Part shown: one piece after another, positions 14,901 to 27,534 of the stretch
Layout: every line of letters starts with the position of its first letter
Position numbering within the stretch: position 1 is the stretch's first letter
Assembly: GCA_019843655.1 (NCBI GenBank)
Contig: JACDQD010000002.1
Coordinates: 19,429,154-19,493,153 of the forward strand
Origin: Lethocerus indicus
Lineage: Eukaryota; Arthropoda; Insecta; Hemiptera; Belostomatidae
DNA: 64,000 bases
Reading direction: 5' to 3'
Translations under genes and position numbers: made by a program
The notes under the pieces: generated by a model
The model's input: the letters and a program-made list of their open reading frames with translations, nothing else
What the model was told of the DNA's origin: nothing
The model's database searches: none

Positions 14901-17003
14901 AAGTCTAGTCGTTAGGACCGAGCCCAGTATCATACCGTACTACTTGAGTAGAGTAATTCTTTCTTTTACCAGGACATACTCCCATTTGATATCGGTGTTA
15001 CACCACTTGTACCCACAGCACTGGTTTGAATTCTATAATTCTTTGGAGAAGCAGTTCTAAGGAAGCAACTACCGGACTGAAATCTGTTATGTACAGGCTT
15101 TAGTATTATTTTTCCGATTATTCAAATTCATCGTACGTATCTTAGGCGGACAGGATCACGGGTTTCGTTTGATTTTGTGTATTACGCTAAAAAAAATGTA
15201 TATAAATTTATGGAAATTAACGTTCTAGTAAATATATACAGTGAAATGTAAATACGTTTATGAAAATCAGTCCGTCTAAAGTTAACTACAGGTTGATTAG
15301 AATATTGTAATAAATTCAACCAGAGCGCGAGAAATTGAAATGGTGGACACGTGTGGCAAATGCAAGTATTGTTGTACATACGGGGACCTGGAAGCGGCAA
15401 AGGCGGGGGAGGGCGAGAGGAAATTTCGAACGGGCGTTGACCCAAATAATTGCTTTCTATAAGAAGAAATATTAGCTCGTTTATCTTTCGAGCCAAATGA
15501 GTTCATCGGGCTTATCAGCCGTGGGGGCGGCGTCGGCTTTCGCTCGTTTAAGTGGCCGACCTCTCCCCGGCGGACCTATTCCACGGTTTTACGGCTCCAC
15601 CCTCAAGGACCTCTCCAGGAGAAAAAAAGACCCAAAAGCTACGGCGGGCCCGCAACCTCATTTCACGGGAATCGACACGAATAAGGCTCAGCCAGAGGGG
15701 TAAAACCTTTCCTTTGACCGGACTAAAGCAACGGCTATAAATATTCTACTTAACTTGATTTTGAATTCATCGATTACTAAATGTTTATTGCAATACTGCT
15801 GGGAATGTGATTAAATATGTGAACTATTACATTACGCGAATCGACTGGGTTTTTTGAACAATGGGTGGAAAAAGAAAGTTCACTACTAAACGGATACTAC
15901 TGGCGATGGTGAGAAGTCGAAATAAACGAGAGTAGACGAAAATATCTGAACAGACGATATTACAGCAATTTAATTTATCATCTTCTAATATTTTTGAGCG
16001 TCAATCACTTGAATAGGTAAAAATCTAAAAAAAGATTATAATTCGGTACATTGAAGTTGTAGCGTTCTAAACAGCGCCGAAAGGTTGGTTGGGATCCCCG
16101 TAAACTATAAATTTAGTCTATTTTTCCTGGCAATAAGATTCAAAATAATAGCGTCACAGCTGTAAGGGGGCGGATCGGAACGCCTGCCTCTCTCAATCCC
16201 ATGTGGGCCGACAAAGCATTGGCCGCTGTTCAATTTAAACATCGTCCACGATAACGCACGTTCACTTTTTCCCCGCGAGAGAAAAATCACTCGTCGAAAC
16301 CACACGATTCCTTCGAAAGACGTTTTTCTAAATTTCAACGGCCGTCCAACCTAATGAGCGGCATTAGTCAGTCGATATTAACCACAAACCCAATCTGAAA
16401 CGAAATGACCGAACCGTCAGAGCTAATAGCATTCCATTCATGGCTTCTTTTCAGATTAAATTAACATGAGACTCAGTACCAACATGAGTTTAATTTGTTG
16501 TTAACTACAACGTTTTTCTCACAGAACTGACACGATTTGCTCGCAAGAAATTTGCGATAATTAAATGAATTTATTTATTAATTACAAACCGAGGATTTAC
16601 TGATTCAAAAGACATTACGCATTATGAACAGTCTAAATGCCAATCGTTCTTATTGTGCTATATTCGCCTTAACATACGCGGTTACATTGCGCTGTTTTAG
16701 TTTTAAAATGGAATAGTGGTTTCCACGGAATCAAAATTCACGGCATAGGTAAGTATATAATTAAAGTTAAATTAATCCAGAGAAGAATTTCTTTATATAA
16801 CTTCCGTTTCTCATTTGTAATGCATTAACGGTTACGTTTTTCTAAAGGGTAGGTATGTGGAAAAATGGACGTCAGAACTCTTGAAAAAGGTACCCCAAAA
16901 TAAGTTATAACGTGGCGACGGTCGGTAAGTAAATAAACAGCCACTAAACGGATTATATAAAGGGGTTCCTAATAAACAACCTCCCATCTGCCCCGCTATC
17001 TTT

Positions 17004-17023
17004 AAGGTCATTTACTCAAGTGG
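17004..17023 (+). repeat. Duplicated regulatory-like element, copy 1
   Basis: AAGGTCATTTACTCAAGTGG occurs here and again, identically, at 19,164-19,183. Homology extends about 20 nt upstream with a few substitutions and gaps (CATCTGCCCC..TATCTT here, CAACTGCCC..TATCTT in copy 2). The element contains a nuclear-receptor half-site (AGGTCA) and an NK-2 homeodomain site (TCAAGTGG) at fixed spacing. Function is inferred from motifs only. Confidence 0.6.
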
Positions 17024-18778
17024 CCCTCCCATTCAACTACAAAACTATACCCGACCAGCGCCGGCCACTTTCACGGCTTGTACGAGCTGTTCTCCACGGT
17101 GTACACCTCGTATAATTTACACGCGGAATTTCCTTATGCAATACAAATGGAATAAGAAATGGTACGAGTACACGATCTTTATTTATCCGCAATCACAACG
17201 GATACACGAAGTGGTTTAATTATAATCCAATAATTAGGATCATAACGAAAATGAGCGCACCTCTAATTGAATTCGGAAACCATGGCTACGTAGCTCAGAC
17301 TAACCCAGTACTTTACGTATATACGGGGATATGTTTTAGATAAAAATTAAGATTAGGTTATTGTAATAACCCTAACTCAAAGAGCGATCGCAAAGTGATG
17401 GGTCTGATATTACCCCGGCACGATTTACCTCGCAGTTGAGCGTGTACGGAACATTAAGTGTACTCAGCTAAAATAAAAAATTGTTAATTTTGTTTTCTTT
17501 TCGCATCTTTCCTTAGTTTTAGCTTAATATTTAGTATTGCTAATTTTATCCGTAATGATACAATCGAGTGAGTCACAGATTCCACAGCTTCCGCCTAAAC
17601 CATCAACGAATCTTTATTGTACAGTATGTTTAATTATAAACACTCGCCCACCATCATCTATTAATACCGCGCTCAGATTAATTACAAATTCCTCAAGAAG
17701 TTACAACCCTCATATGTTGAAGCGACATGAAACACAGTTGGCGGGTCGCTTAATAATCCCCATTTTATGTTTCTCAGCGCTCATATTTTTTTCAATATTT
17801 TCCACCGACCATGGCGAAAAGCCAAGGCCCGTCTAGACAATGATCAAACGCGAGGAGAAAGATGGCATACCGCCCGGTTCATAATTCGAATTTAACTTCA
17901 CTTGAATGAAACAAAGTCTTCCAAAAATGCTTCATTACCTTTATACAGCGATAGAGTACGCATTGTGTGGCTTGTAGTAATATATACGGGGAATAGAGTA
18001 AAACTTTTATTTTGTATATTACGAATCATGCAAAGCAAAGTAATTTTAAGAGGTTGCATGTGCCCGTTATGCGTGGGCGTCGGGCAAAGTAGGTGAAGCA
18101 CGAATTGGAATGTCCGCTGAAATGGGACTTAAATTCATAAAACCAGTGCAACGGTCCCGCGGGGCTGGTTCCGAGTGCCCCGTGTAGAGGGTCGCCATTT
18201 CCATTATCGCAAAGCGCATTTCCTGAAAGTCCCTATTAGTCAACTGATATAAGTCAAGAGGAGCCGCTCGTTTGCTGAATGTCACAAGAAATTATCTGAG
18301 CACGTGATCACTTCTGATGCAAGCATACAACCAAAACTTATGTAGAATGGAGGAAGCTTAAATCTAAGCGCGTAAATGTATAATTTCACATGTGTAGATC
18401 GGAACTTCTAAACTGAAGACATACTCGTATCAGATAATTGTAGACATTATTGTAATTGTTGAAATTCAAAAAAAACTACTCATTAACTTTAAACTAGTCC
18501 CATTTTTCGAACTATCCAAGACAGAGGGACCCAACAATTTACAGTTAAGGTAAAATTAGATAAAACAAATAAAAAAATAACCAAAAAAATTTGTAGACTT
18601 AAAATTAAACATTATAAATTAAGCGAATATAATGAACAGAAGCGAACAGAAAGCGATACTTTTAATGCCACTCTTTAACATTTCCAGCCAATGTTGTATC
18701 ATTTGCCATTTTACGAAAAAGGTCAATACCATATAACCGGAACGGCTGGTTTAATGCCGTCGTCTTAGGACGAATATC

Positions 18779-18786
18779 ATGCAAAT
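18779..18786 (+). promoter_or_regulatory. Perfect octamer motif (ATGCAAAT)
   Basis: The canonical POU-domain octamer ATGCAAAT is present exactly. An 8-mer is expected by chance about once or more in a window this size, so this is a site match only. Confidence 0.2.
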
Positions 18787-19163
18787 TCACAGTCCAACTG
18801 AACTTATCACAAGCTTGAGATTAACTCTTCAACCTGTTTTACTGAATTTATCGCACATTTAGACAGTATCTTAATATTATTATTCCTTTAATTTTTTCAA
18901 ATAAACTATATTAAGCAATATAGGAAAAATAACTCCACTCCATGTATCTTGATATAAAAAAACCGAAAGCAGAATAGTTCTAAATGAAAAGAATTAAGGA
19001 AAAATACAACAGAGCCAAAAAAATTAAGCGCTTACGCGGATAGCTAAGTTCTCCCATCAAAACTTACACTCGCAACAAGGCCAAGCGACCATTGCGTAGG
19101 ATTCTAAGATGTAGAACTGTACCAGTTTATTTGTTAAGTAACTACCAACTGCCCATATCTTCA

Positions 19164-19183
19164 AAGGTCATTTACTCAAGTGG
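19164..19183 (+). repeat. Duplicated regulatory-like element, copy 2
   Basis: Second copy of the 20-mer at 17,004. Here the nuclear-receptor half-site is preceded by TCA, giving TCAAAGGTCA, an extended half-site of the HNF4/FTZ-F1 type. The TCAAGTGG homeodomain-type site and the spacing between them are unchanged, while the sequence to the right differs completely between copies. Confidence 0.6.
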
Positions 19184-21273
19184 TTACTCGACCGGGCGAG
19201 CCGACGGGCAACTCCCGCCGACCAACATCTGTTAGAACGAGCAGCAAGCCGACATTTAGGCCAAACAGAATATTCAATCGAGGCCTAATTACTTTATCAG
19301 AACAGCCGCCTCCAACTAACACTGAATCTGTAACAACTGTCTTTCCAAGAACACCATATCCGCGGCCGCATTCGGTTCACCAATCGTCCTTAATAGATCC
19401 AGATTAGCTTAATAAGGTTGATGACCTAAAGGATGGGTGAGCCTCCAAAGTCAACGCATAAATCATTCAAATACTGTTTTTATTCTCCCCGGCCGGGCTT
19501 AAATTTAAATTTACTGGTTGTCGGGCGCGTTAATAGGGCTTTCTAGTTGAGCTTTCTGTTTTTCCATTGCTCAAGGCGGTCGGCTACAATTAAAATAAAA
19601 TACTGTTCCGATTATTGAATTTTTATCCCGTCAAGGGCCGGCCCGAAAAAACTCAATAAAATCAATTCCGAATGAGCAATTCTTCTTTACTTTCATGAAT
19701 TATGCCGCTATAACAACTACAACCGACTGATATAGTGAGGACGTATAACATGATCGAATGCGGGGGGGTCCCTCCGATTCTGGGAGGGTTCTTTCATCCA
19801 ACAACAACCAACGCTTCCACGTGCCGAGATTTTTTTTTATATGCATTCCATTCTCTTTTCGCGTGTCTCGGGCTTTCGCCTATGGCCCCGCTCGTTAATC
19901 CTGACTTATGAGTGCTTCAAGACCGCACACCTGAAGAAGACCGACCGTCAGTGGGGCTGCTAGGCACTTCTCGGAGACAGTAACGTCCAATGTGCATACT
20001 ATCGCCTTACTATTTACGAGGGGCGCTGTTTGGCGTTACATATACCGGTGTCGCTTGATACGTACAGCAGAACGCCTCCGGTATCTCTGCGGAGTGATTG
20101 AAGGACTCGGGAAGCCTTTAGACCGAGTGGAAGTGTAGCTTAAGCTACGTACGAGGTCCTAAACTGAAGACAGGATAAAACTATTAGAAAAGATAAAAAT
20201 CAACTCAGTACCAACTCGGCATTTAATGCTAACGTTTAATTAATGACGGTTACAGCGAAACGATCTTATGATACATAAACTTTCAGACTAAGGTATCCAC
20301 TCAAGAATTTCAGTATTCTCAAGGTTGCCACCTTGAGGGGGGGATCAGTGTTCCGTGCGCTAATTGTTAACGACAACTGAAGTGAGTCGGGCCGAACACG
20401 GCTCGTCGGTTTCGAGAGACGCCCGAACAGCCAGGAGAAGGAGAAGGAGGAAAGTGTGGAGGCCGACAGCCAGCAGATTTCAATTGCGGCATTTGTCCCG
20501 GGCGCTGCCGCTGCTAATAATCAAAACCGAGTTTATTAATTCAGTAACCGCGTTTAGCGGTGACTTCATCGCCGACGCTCCGGTGACCGACTCGAAACTA
20601 GTCGGACGGAACGACTCCCAACCGAGGTTATCGCGCTGTGGGCACCGCGAAAAATACTTCATCCTAGTTTAAGAAATCTGCAGCACAGTCTCACGATGAG
20701 AAATGGCTAAATATCGTTCAGTCGGAGAAATTCTTACACTTTGGTGTTCTTCTTCGATATAAATACCTTTAAATTCTATTTTACAGCCGGAAGCTGTTAG
20801 ATAACTTTTCCAGTAGTTGAATGGCCACTGAGCGACGGTTTGGACCGGTGATAGTGTTTTTAGCTGTGCATTCCGAGCGCGCCTATCGCCGCTTGAAATA
20901 GATGCGTCGTTACGGAAACATGCACAATGCCGAAATATCCTACGCGAATTCCCAATTCCCTTCCATTCTAATGTTTAAATACTGCTTAAACCCGAATGTT
21001 ACATGCGCCAAATGCCGGGTAACGATGTTCTTAACTATTGCTACCTCGACTCGAGAGTCAATGCTTCGTGACATAAGCAGCAATTCTTAGAGCATCTTAC
21101 GTCATTATTTACTGATTACTATGCCGGTACTTAAATTTATGACTTCGATCCGAAGGTAGTTAAGATACAATAATGGTTTCTTCTATAAAGGCGAAAAATC
21201 GAAGAAATTATGCGATATTTCTTGTTTAACGTTTCCTTGCCGATTGACACCTAAAAATGTTTACACCAGAGTG

Positions 21274-21299
21274 ATTTGCACGGATTTGCATCAACAAAG
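21274..21299 (+). promoter_or_regulatory. POU/SOX-like composite site
   Basis: ATTTGCA (21,274-21,280) is followed by the full inverted octamer ATTTGCAT (21,284-21,291) and, after one base, AACAAAG (21,293-21,299), a SOX-type core. The classical SOX-POU composite read from this side is ATTTGCATAACAAAG; this has one extra base in the spacer. It is a sequence match only. The open frame across it is not recognisable as a protein. Confidence 0.35.
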
Positions 21300-23149
21300 A
21301 TCTACAACTGCTAATAAAAGTTGGAAAGAAATTGTCCGTCATAATATAATTGCTGGGATGAGAAGGAAAATGCAGAAATATTTGCATGCCTCTAGCTATA
21401 AGGTAACTTTTAAGGTTCGTTACCGCGTTTAATTGCACCGGCAAGCCAGCATTAAAATAATTAATGGAATCATACCGAAACGCCGCAATGGTATTTATGT
21501 TCCGTGACATAATGTCCGCGGTAATTAGAAACAGCCAGAAAAAGTCCCTGCTAGTAGCGCAAATTATAGCGAATTTTCTCCCTAGAAACACGCCCCTCGT
21601 TGTCGCGTTGCCAGTTCGCTGTAAATGAAATCGGTCCGCTGCCAACATTTCTGAATGAAAATAAATATCCCCACCGATGTAAATCCGAATCCTTTTCTTT
21701 TGGTACCCGCAACTATGCCTCCTACATATACTCCGAAACCTTATTACACTGTGGTTAACACAAATAGAATAACATTCCGGTAATTAACTTCTCATTAGCA
21801 ATGTGTCCAACAGAATATCGTAGAAAAAACTGGAAATAGTTTTAATATGGTTTATAGAATGGAACTCATCGAAACATTAATTCGAAAACGACCATGACAA
21901 GAACTAGAATTAAATGAACAGATTATGACATAGACCATAGTTAGAGAAACAGTCACTGTTCAAAACGAATGGCAATGCAATTTTTATAATCGTTTGTGTA
22001 AAATTTTTTACAGTTACAAATATAGTTGATTCTTTAATATACGTGAGTTACGTTACATTTCTCTTTCAAATTTTCTCATCTCGGGGGTTACGTTGGCAGT
22101 TCTTAAGGCATGTTTTACACTACCGTTACTTTAGTAATTATTCGGACATGGTTGATGGGATACGAACTTTTATAGTTCGAAACTTAAATATCAACTTTTA
22201 CGATACCCTTTTTATGTGAACAGGTCGAACGAACAACAACAAAAATTGGCTTAAGAATTTATGTAGCTTATTACAGTAACGGATCCTATCAGCGTAGATT
22301 GCCTAGAAAGGCATTTTAAATGGGTGAAGGCACACACTATTTTAAAATGCGATAACAGACTTAGGAGCAATTTGGCGACGGCCTCAAGGTTAAAATGGTC
22401 ATTTTAATAATGGCCAATGCAAACGCTCAGATCTATCGGAAATAGGCCAATTAGCATATTCATTTCGCCGATAACCGCAACACTCCCACTATACCGGTAC
22501 TTATCATCAAACAGTGGTAATGCCGTTCGACTGGTATAGTTTAAAACTGAATTTTCAAAATAAATAAATTCCTGGTAAAATGCTTGACGACCTTTATATG
22601 AGGTAGAACGGTTTAGTTAAAAAAATTAAAAGTTACAAATTTTTATGAACGTATTCCAGTAAGAGCGTGATAAAAGAAACTGTATACGCGGGGGAAGAAC
22701 TGAAGAGTAGAAAGTATTACACAATTTACTGACACAGAACTATAGTGTTATTGAAATTATGGATCTACTATACTGATACAAATCACGATTCCGAAACGAT
22801 TCAGCTATTTTAATATTTAAATGTGCTATAAATTGACCAAAAGTAAATAACTAACAAAATTAAAACATATACATTTCGACCTAGCGAGCAAGCGTAGGGT
22901 ATGCGTTCTCCATGCGTGCGTACCAATCGTTTCAGATCATCTTTTTGCGAATCACAATAATATTACGCGGTATTTTAAAAATTCTTGTATGTATACGTAA
23001 ACTCATAAACTTCAATTAAATCAATATCGGACGATGAAGTTCAATGTTACCTTCCTTCACAAATATTCTAATTATGAATCTCTCCTATCAACTGATTGAT
23101 CAGTATTTACGCAAGATCATCCTTATGTTTTCATTGTTGCAGTAGAGAC

Positions 23150-26100
23150 TTTTTGCTATCAAAAAATTAAAAATCCAGTATAAACTATCCAAGGCTCAAT
23201 GGATCTGTGAAAAGTTGAAAAATATAAACATTTAACATTTCTACCCCCTATTGACACCAGAGGACCATGACTGCAAGATGGATGACTGCAACCATTTATT
23301 GAAGAGTAACTCCCACATTGTTTGACCCTCTTCCAAGGGGTCAATTGAAAAAAATTACCAACCAAAAGCAATTACTTCCAATTACACAAACATTGTGTCC
23401 CACTTGGCAATAGGAAGGAGCATTGGGGAGCAGGCCTCTGTAAGAGGAGTTGTGGAAATAGCTTGAAAACAAGTGCCAAACGAGAAGTTGTAAAAGATAC
23501 CATCAAATGAACATTAAAAAACAAGCCCAATTATAAGTATAAAACACGGTTCAAAGTGTGCTGGGAAATACACAACATACATTTTTTTTATGTACAACAT
23601 ATTAAATATAATATTATATTCAGATATTTTCAATCTTGCAAGAATCATTAAAAATGTATGTAATGGGAATTAAATTTGACTACTACACTAACAAAAAGAT
23701 ATTTAGCGTAGGGTAGTATGAACACAAATATTATTGTCCCCTAATAAAATTAAATATTAATATTTTTCAAAATATGGATGTCACTTTTTGTAAACAATCA
23801 TTTAAAAAAATGTAATGCCTAATATACATTACAATATACAGTTATTAAGAAGGAATATAAATTTTCTGAGAAAATATACATTTTACTACTTCTTAATGAT
23901 GTGACCTTGGTTAGAGGCACATTCATTATTTCTTCAATTATAACTTTGAGTTTATTTTTCGAATTAACAATCCATTAATTTATAATAGTGCAGAAGACAC
24001 CAAAATTATGTATTGCCTTGGTCTTTAATCTTACACAATAACTGAAATAATTATTGAACTTTGGAGTACTACAGAGTTAATAAAGATTCATTTCAAATAC
24101 TATATTGAGTAAAACAGTAATACTGAAAAACACCGAGACATCACAAGATTCAATTTTTACACTATTTTCGAATATCGCTCAATATATTAAAGGCAATTAA
24201 CAAGAATTTATGCGACAAAGGAAACAAAATTGTACAATAGGCCTCACATACATAAGTGGGGAACTGTTGAAATAGTTCATATTTCTTTTGTATATAAGGG
24301 TCTGTCTGGTCTAGTGTGGAGTGGCAGATGTTGTATACGACTGGTTCTCCTGTTTTGCCCCCCACACTTCCGCCCGTGAAACTGATGTCTGTTTAAAAAC
24401 ACAGTTCAGAATTGAGCGTTCAAAAATAGTTCGGTTCCACCCCACGATTCTATTTCTAATGGCTTATGGAAGAAGAAAAATGTCTCATTCAATTTGTCTC
24501 TCATTAGAAATCCGCAAAATTTTGGCTCCTTAATCTAAATGATAATTCAAATTAGGTTAATGTGAACTGCCAGGAGGTTCAAAACATGTAATAAAACTAC
24601 ATACATAGGTTCCCAAATAAAAATGTATACATACCTGGAAATATAAAATAAATTTAATTCTTGAAGAAATAAAGTAAAAGAACTAGAGTCTAACCTTCTA
24701 ACCTAGAGTCTTTTATGACTTCTATGATTAAAGAATAAAATGTTTGTACTAATACTGTACTAATAATATACAACACCTACTCAGGCGTAATAACGTACAC
24801 CCACCTGATCAGATGCTTTGTTTTAAGATAACTTTCTCATAGATACTGACCTCAAATTCAAATTCCTAAACAATAATTGCTTACACAATTATAGAAACGA
24901 TAACTACATTTTCTTTATTATTAAGTAATTATACTGCGAACCATTTTTTCTTGTTCTTAACTATATACATAACCATAGATTCAAATATAGTAAAGGGCTA
25001 TACTGTCTGCTTTCATAAATATATTTTCACATTTTAAATTCATATTATATAATTTAATTTTATTAAATAGCTAATTTTTAGTTTATTTTCCATGACTCCA
25101 CACATTATTGTAGCATTTATTTTGGGCCAATAATTTGTGGCTCATCATAAGTATTCATGGTTTCAATTTCAATTATTGCCACTGGGAAAATCTATCCGAG
25201 ACAAATCAGATGAAATTAAATATTGGGTTCAATGATGCACAAGGAACAAAACTCAATTCAATTGCAAAATTCTCAACATTTCAATGAATCAAATGTAGAT
25301 CAATATAATGTCAGTCATTTAAAGTCTTTCAAATTGCTGGATCTTTTTGTCACATTAACACAATGACCATTGTGGTGCACTGGTAGAACATCCTGCAGGT
25401 CACAAAACCTCAGACCACTATATTATTCAATAGTATCCTATTTGTAGTCCATAGAGAGTATTATTCACATCCATCTTTAAACTTATTTTATTCCCACAAA
25501 AAATATTTATTTTATTTGGAAGGATAACACGGATAAGAAATATACTGAGACAAATAGAAATTGATCTATGCAAGTTAAATAGTAATAACAAGTTAATTGA
25601 CTAGCGTAAACACTATTACACAAGACAATATAAATGTTGCAATGTAATAGAATAAGTGCAATAAAATATTTAAAATTCTAATAATGCATAGATTTTAAAA
25701 ATTGTACCTGTGTAAACTTCCACATTCACCTAATAAATTCATACCAGAGAACATGAATTGCAGAGATACAAATAAGTATATAAAATTGCGAAATAAATAA
25801 ATGTTTCTTCAGAATGTAAATTTCTCATTTCTTTCAAACACAACTCTAAAATGTACATGCATGGACTTACACCAAGAGTTAATAACGTTAAAAATGATGC
25901 CTCCCTCCAGACGCTGTAAATAAAATGCAGGTTCAGCTTTCTGGGAACTGGAAGATATGCAGGAGCATGAAATGTAACTGACCGGCGTCGAAAGAAACGC
26001 TTTAAATTATTTCAGACAAAGGACAAAATGAAGAAACAGTACTTCGTCTCGTAACGAAAAATTGACAAATTGCGATTTGGAACCGCAGGATCACGGACAC

Positions 26101-26467
26101 AAAAAACATGTAGGTGTTGGCAAGTACCTCGTTATTTTCGCAAGAACAAGTGGTAATGGGCCTCAAGATAGATGAGGCTGAGATGTACGGTGAGGTGGAG
26201 CCTGGGATAAGTATACAAATATTTAAAATCATTCCCCTCGAATACGTCGGGTCTACCAGTGTGGATGTAAACCCGGTTGCAACCTTTCAGCGGAAAAAAT
26301 GATATTTCGTTTCCCGCTGGTTGACTCCGGCCGGAGGATTTAAAACGAAAAGTCGGTGGAATAAAATAAATCAAGATCAGTTACCATGAGGAAGACGTTA
26401 ACGGTCGTTCTCGGGGGATAGCAACAGTCCGCTCATCGGGACGCTTTTCCACCAGAACAGGCACCAA
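23150..26467 (-). other. CpG-depleted block: possible unrecognised - strand gene
   Basis: From about 23,150 to 25,960 CpG is scarce (roughly two to three dozen in 2.8 kb), then it becomes frequent at 26.0-26.7 kb, as expected for a gene body with an unmethylated 5' end. On the - strand four short segments have plausible splice ends and compatible phases: 26,128-26,201 (good acceptor, encodes STSPYISASSILRP and continues to the donor), 25,871-25,913 (donor GTAAGT, LEGGIIFNVINSW), 25,708-25,729 (22 nt), and 24,823-24,865 (ending in a stop). I recognise no domain and the total is only about 60 codons. A different model is also open: 26,385-26,467 encodes VPVLVEKRPDERTVAIPRER in frame before a GTAACT donor, but its phase does not fit the chain. 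Alternatives are an unrelated UTR or chance. Confidence 0.2.
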
Positions 26468-26700
26468 CTGAACTTAAGCCGAAGGACAGCATCTTCTACG
26501 GTGGAACACAACTCGGTAAGTGTCCTGTGTCGTCCAAAAATACGGAAATAAATCGGAAAGTGACTCTAAATGCACAGTAAAACAAAACCAAGAACAGGAG
26601 GAGGCGATACACACCGACCGAACACTGGGAGACAACTGGTGCCTGACGCGAAGATGGTTGACCGCCAGTGGCGTCATCTATGCAGATATTCTACAAACCT
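25975..26700. promoter_or_regulatory. CpG-rich island inside a CpG-poor domain; likely promoter region
   Basis: CpG is dense here but rare on both sides. The island contains a TCAGTT initiator match at 26,377-26,382 and a strong + strand donor (CTCG|GTAAGTG) at 26,515/26,516. It may be the 5' end of the possible - strand unit to the left, or carry an untranslated first exon of METTL4 that splices to 27,496 or 27,530. If + transcription starts at 26,379, an 11-codon upstream open frame begins at 26,386. No TATA box is evident. Confidence 0.35.
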
Positions 26701-27429
26701 CCACTTCCCGCTAATAAGCTTTTTTAAAATATTTTAATTAAAGTTACGACAGAAAGCTTAAGATAATAGAATGCTGTATTAAAATGACAGGGAATGAAAA
26801 ATGTTTCAAAATTTGAAATAAGAACCCGAACTCACGAGTGCTAGATGCGATATGTAACGGAAATACAAATGACCTAAAATAAAACGTTAAATGAAAAATA
26901 TTTGTACTTTCAATAATTTAATATCAATTATATAAAATATAGTTGTGTACTGTTTCTAAGACTTATGACATGAAATTGACTTTCTAAAAGAAAATTTCAG
27001 ACGACAATATTCACAAACAATATTTTGTTCTTCAAAAATATTTATTATTGCCTTCAAAATATTTATTCAAATGAACATTTTCTTATGTAGCGATACCATC
27101 TAACAGTTATAGGCTCATTGAAAAATAGGCTATTTTAAATATTTTAAAACCAGAGGTTAACAACAAAATTAATTAAGAAACTCGAAGTAATATTGTTTTG
27201 CAGTTGCATTATATTAACCAAAAGCAAAAAATTGTCCATTCGTGTCTTTATAAATTATTTACTTTTTTTAACATTTAATTGAACAGTCTAATTGATAAAT
27301 AAATCTAATTAAAAAATTAATAATTATTCTGTTTATAAATAAATAAAACGCAAATGAAGTACGGATTTTATACAATGCACTTGTTGCAGAAATGTATTTA
27401 AAGCCAGTATGGGCGGTTTAAATGATGGG
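26701..27429. other. AT-rich spacer upstream of METTL4
   Basis: This stretch is very AT-rich, with many A and T runs and TTATAAATAAATAAA-like segments near 27,330. I see no coding exon or recognisable repeat. It would be the intron of METTL4 if the 5' UTR exon ending at 26,515 is real. Confidence 0.5.
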
Positions 27430-27491
27430 ATCGTCCTCAGAGATCGTGGGACCCATTTGTTACCATTGGACTTCTACCGAACCTTCCCCTT

Positions 27492-27534
27492 TCAGTCAGA
27501 AGGTTATATATATTCATTCTGACGTTTAGCCGGT
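27492..27534 (+). promoter_or_regulatory. METTL4 5' end: initiator-like motif or splice acceptor
   Basis: TCAGTC at 27,492-27,497 fits the insect initiator, and TGACG at 27,520-27,524 resembles a downstream promoter element one base off the usual spacing. The same bases also make a good acceptor (CCTTCCCCTTTCAG, ending 27,495), with a second at 27,529 (GACGTTTAG). The METTL4 5' end is therefore either a start site about 41 nt before the ATG or a 3' splice site fed by an upstream exon. CpG becomes frequent from about 27,430, which favours a promoter. Confidence 0.35.

Larger units (their letters stand above)
1..23150. other. Gene-poor, CpG-normal intergenic block
   Basis: I find no splice-flanked or recognisable coding sequence here. 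The open frames present (at most 140 codons, at 21,226-21,648 on the - strand) lack recognisable motifs and overlap open frames on the other strand, so I treat them as chance. CpG dinucleotides are common (more than 20 in the 240 bases 9,421-9,660), unlike the block that starts near 23,150. Contents worth naming are annotated separately: AT-rich tandem repeats, a 10-bp perfect hairpin at 7,034, a duplicated 20-mer at 17,004 and 19,164, an octamer at 18,779 and a POU/SOX-like composite at 21,284. Distal regulatory DNA of an out-of-window gene is possible but unproven. Confidence 0.6.

Noticed and set aside
21226..21648. 140-codon - strand open frame
   Set aside because: No recognisable protein; the stretch is better explained as noncoding DNA carrying POU/SOX-type motifs.
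24162..24365. 67-codon - strand frame in the CpG-poor block as an extra exon
   Set aside because: Its peptide is plausible, but its ends lack convincing splice sites in phase with the other candidate exons.
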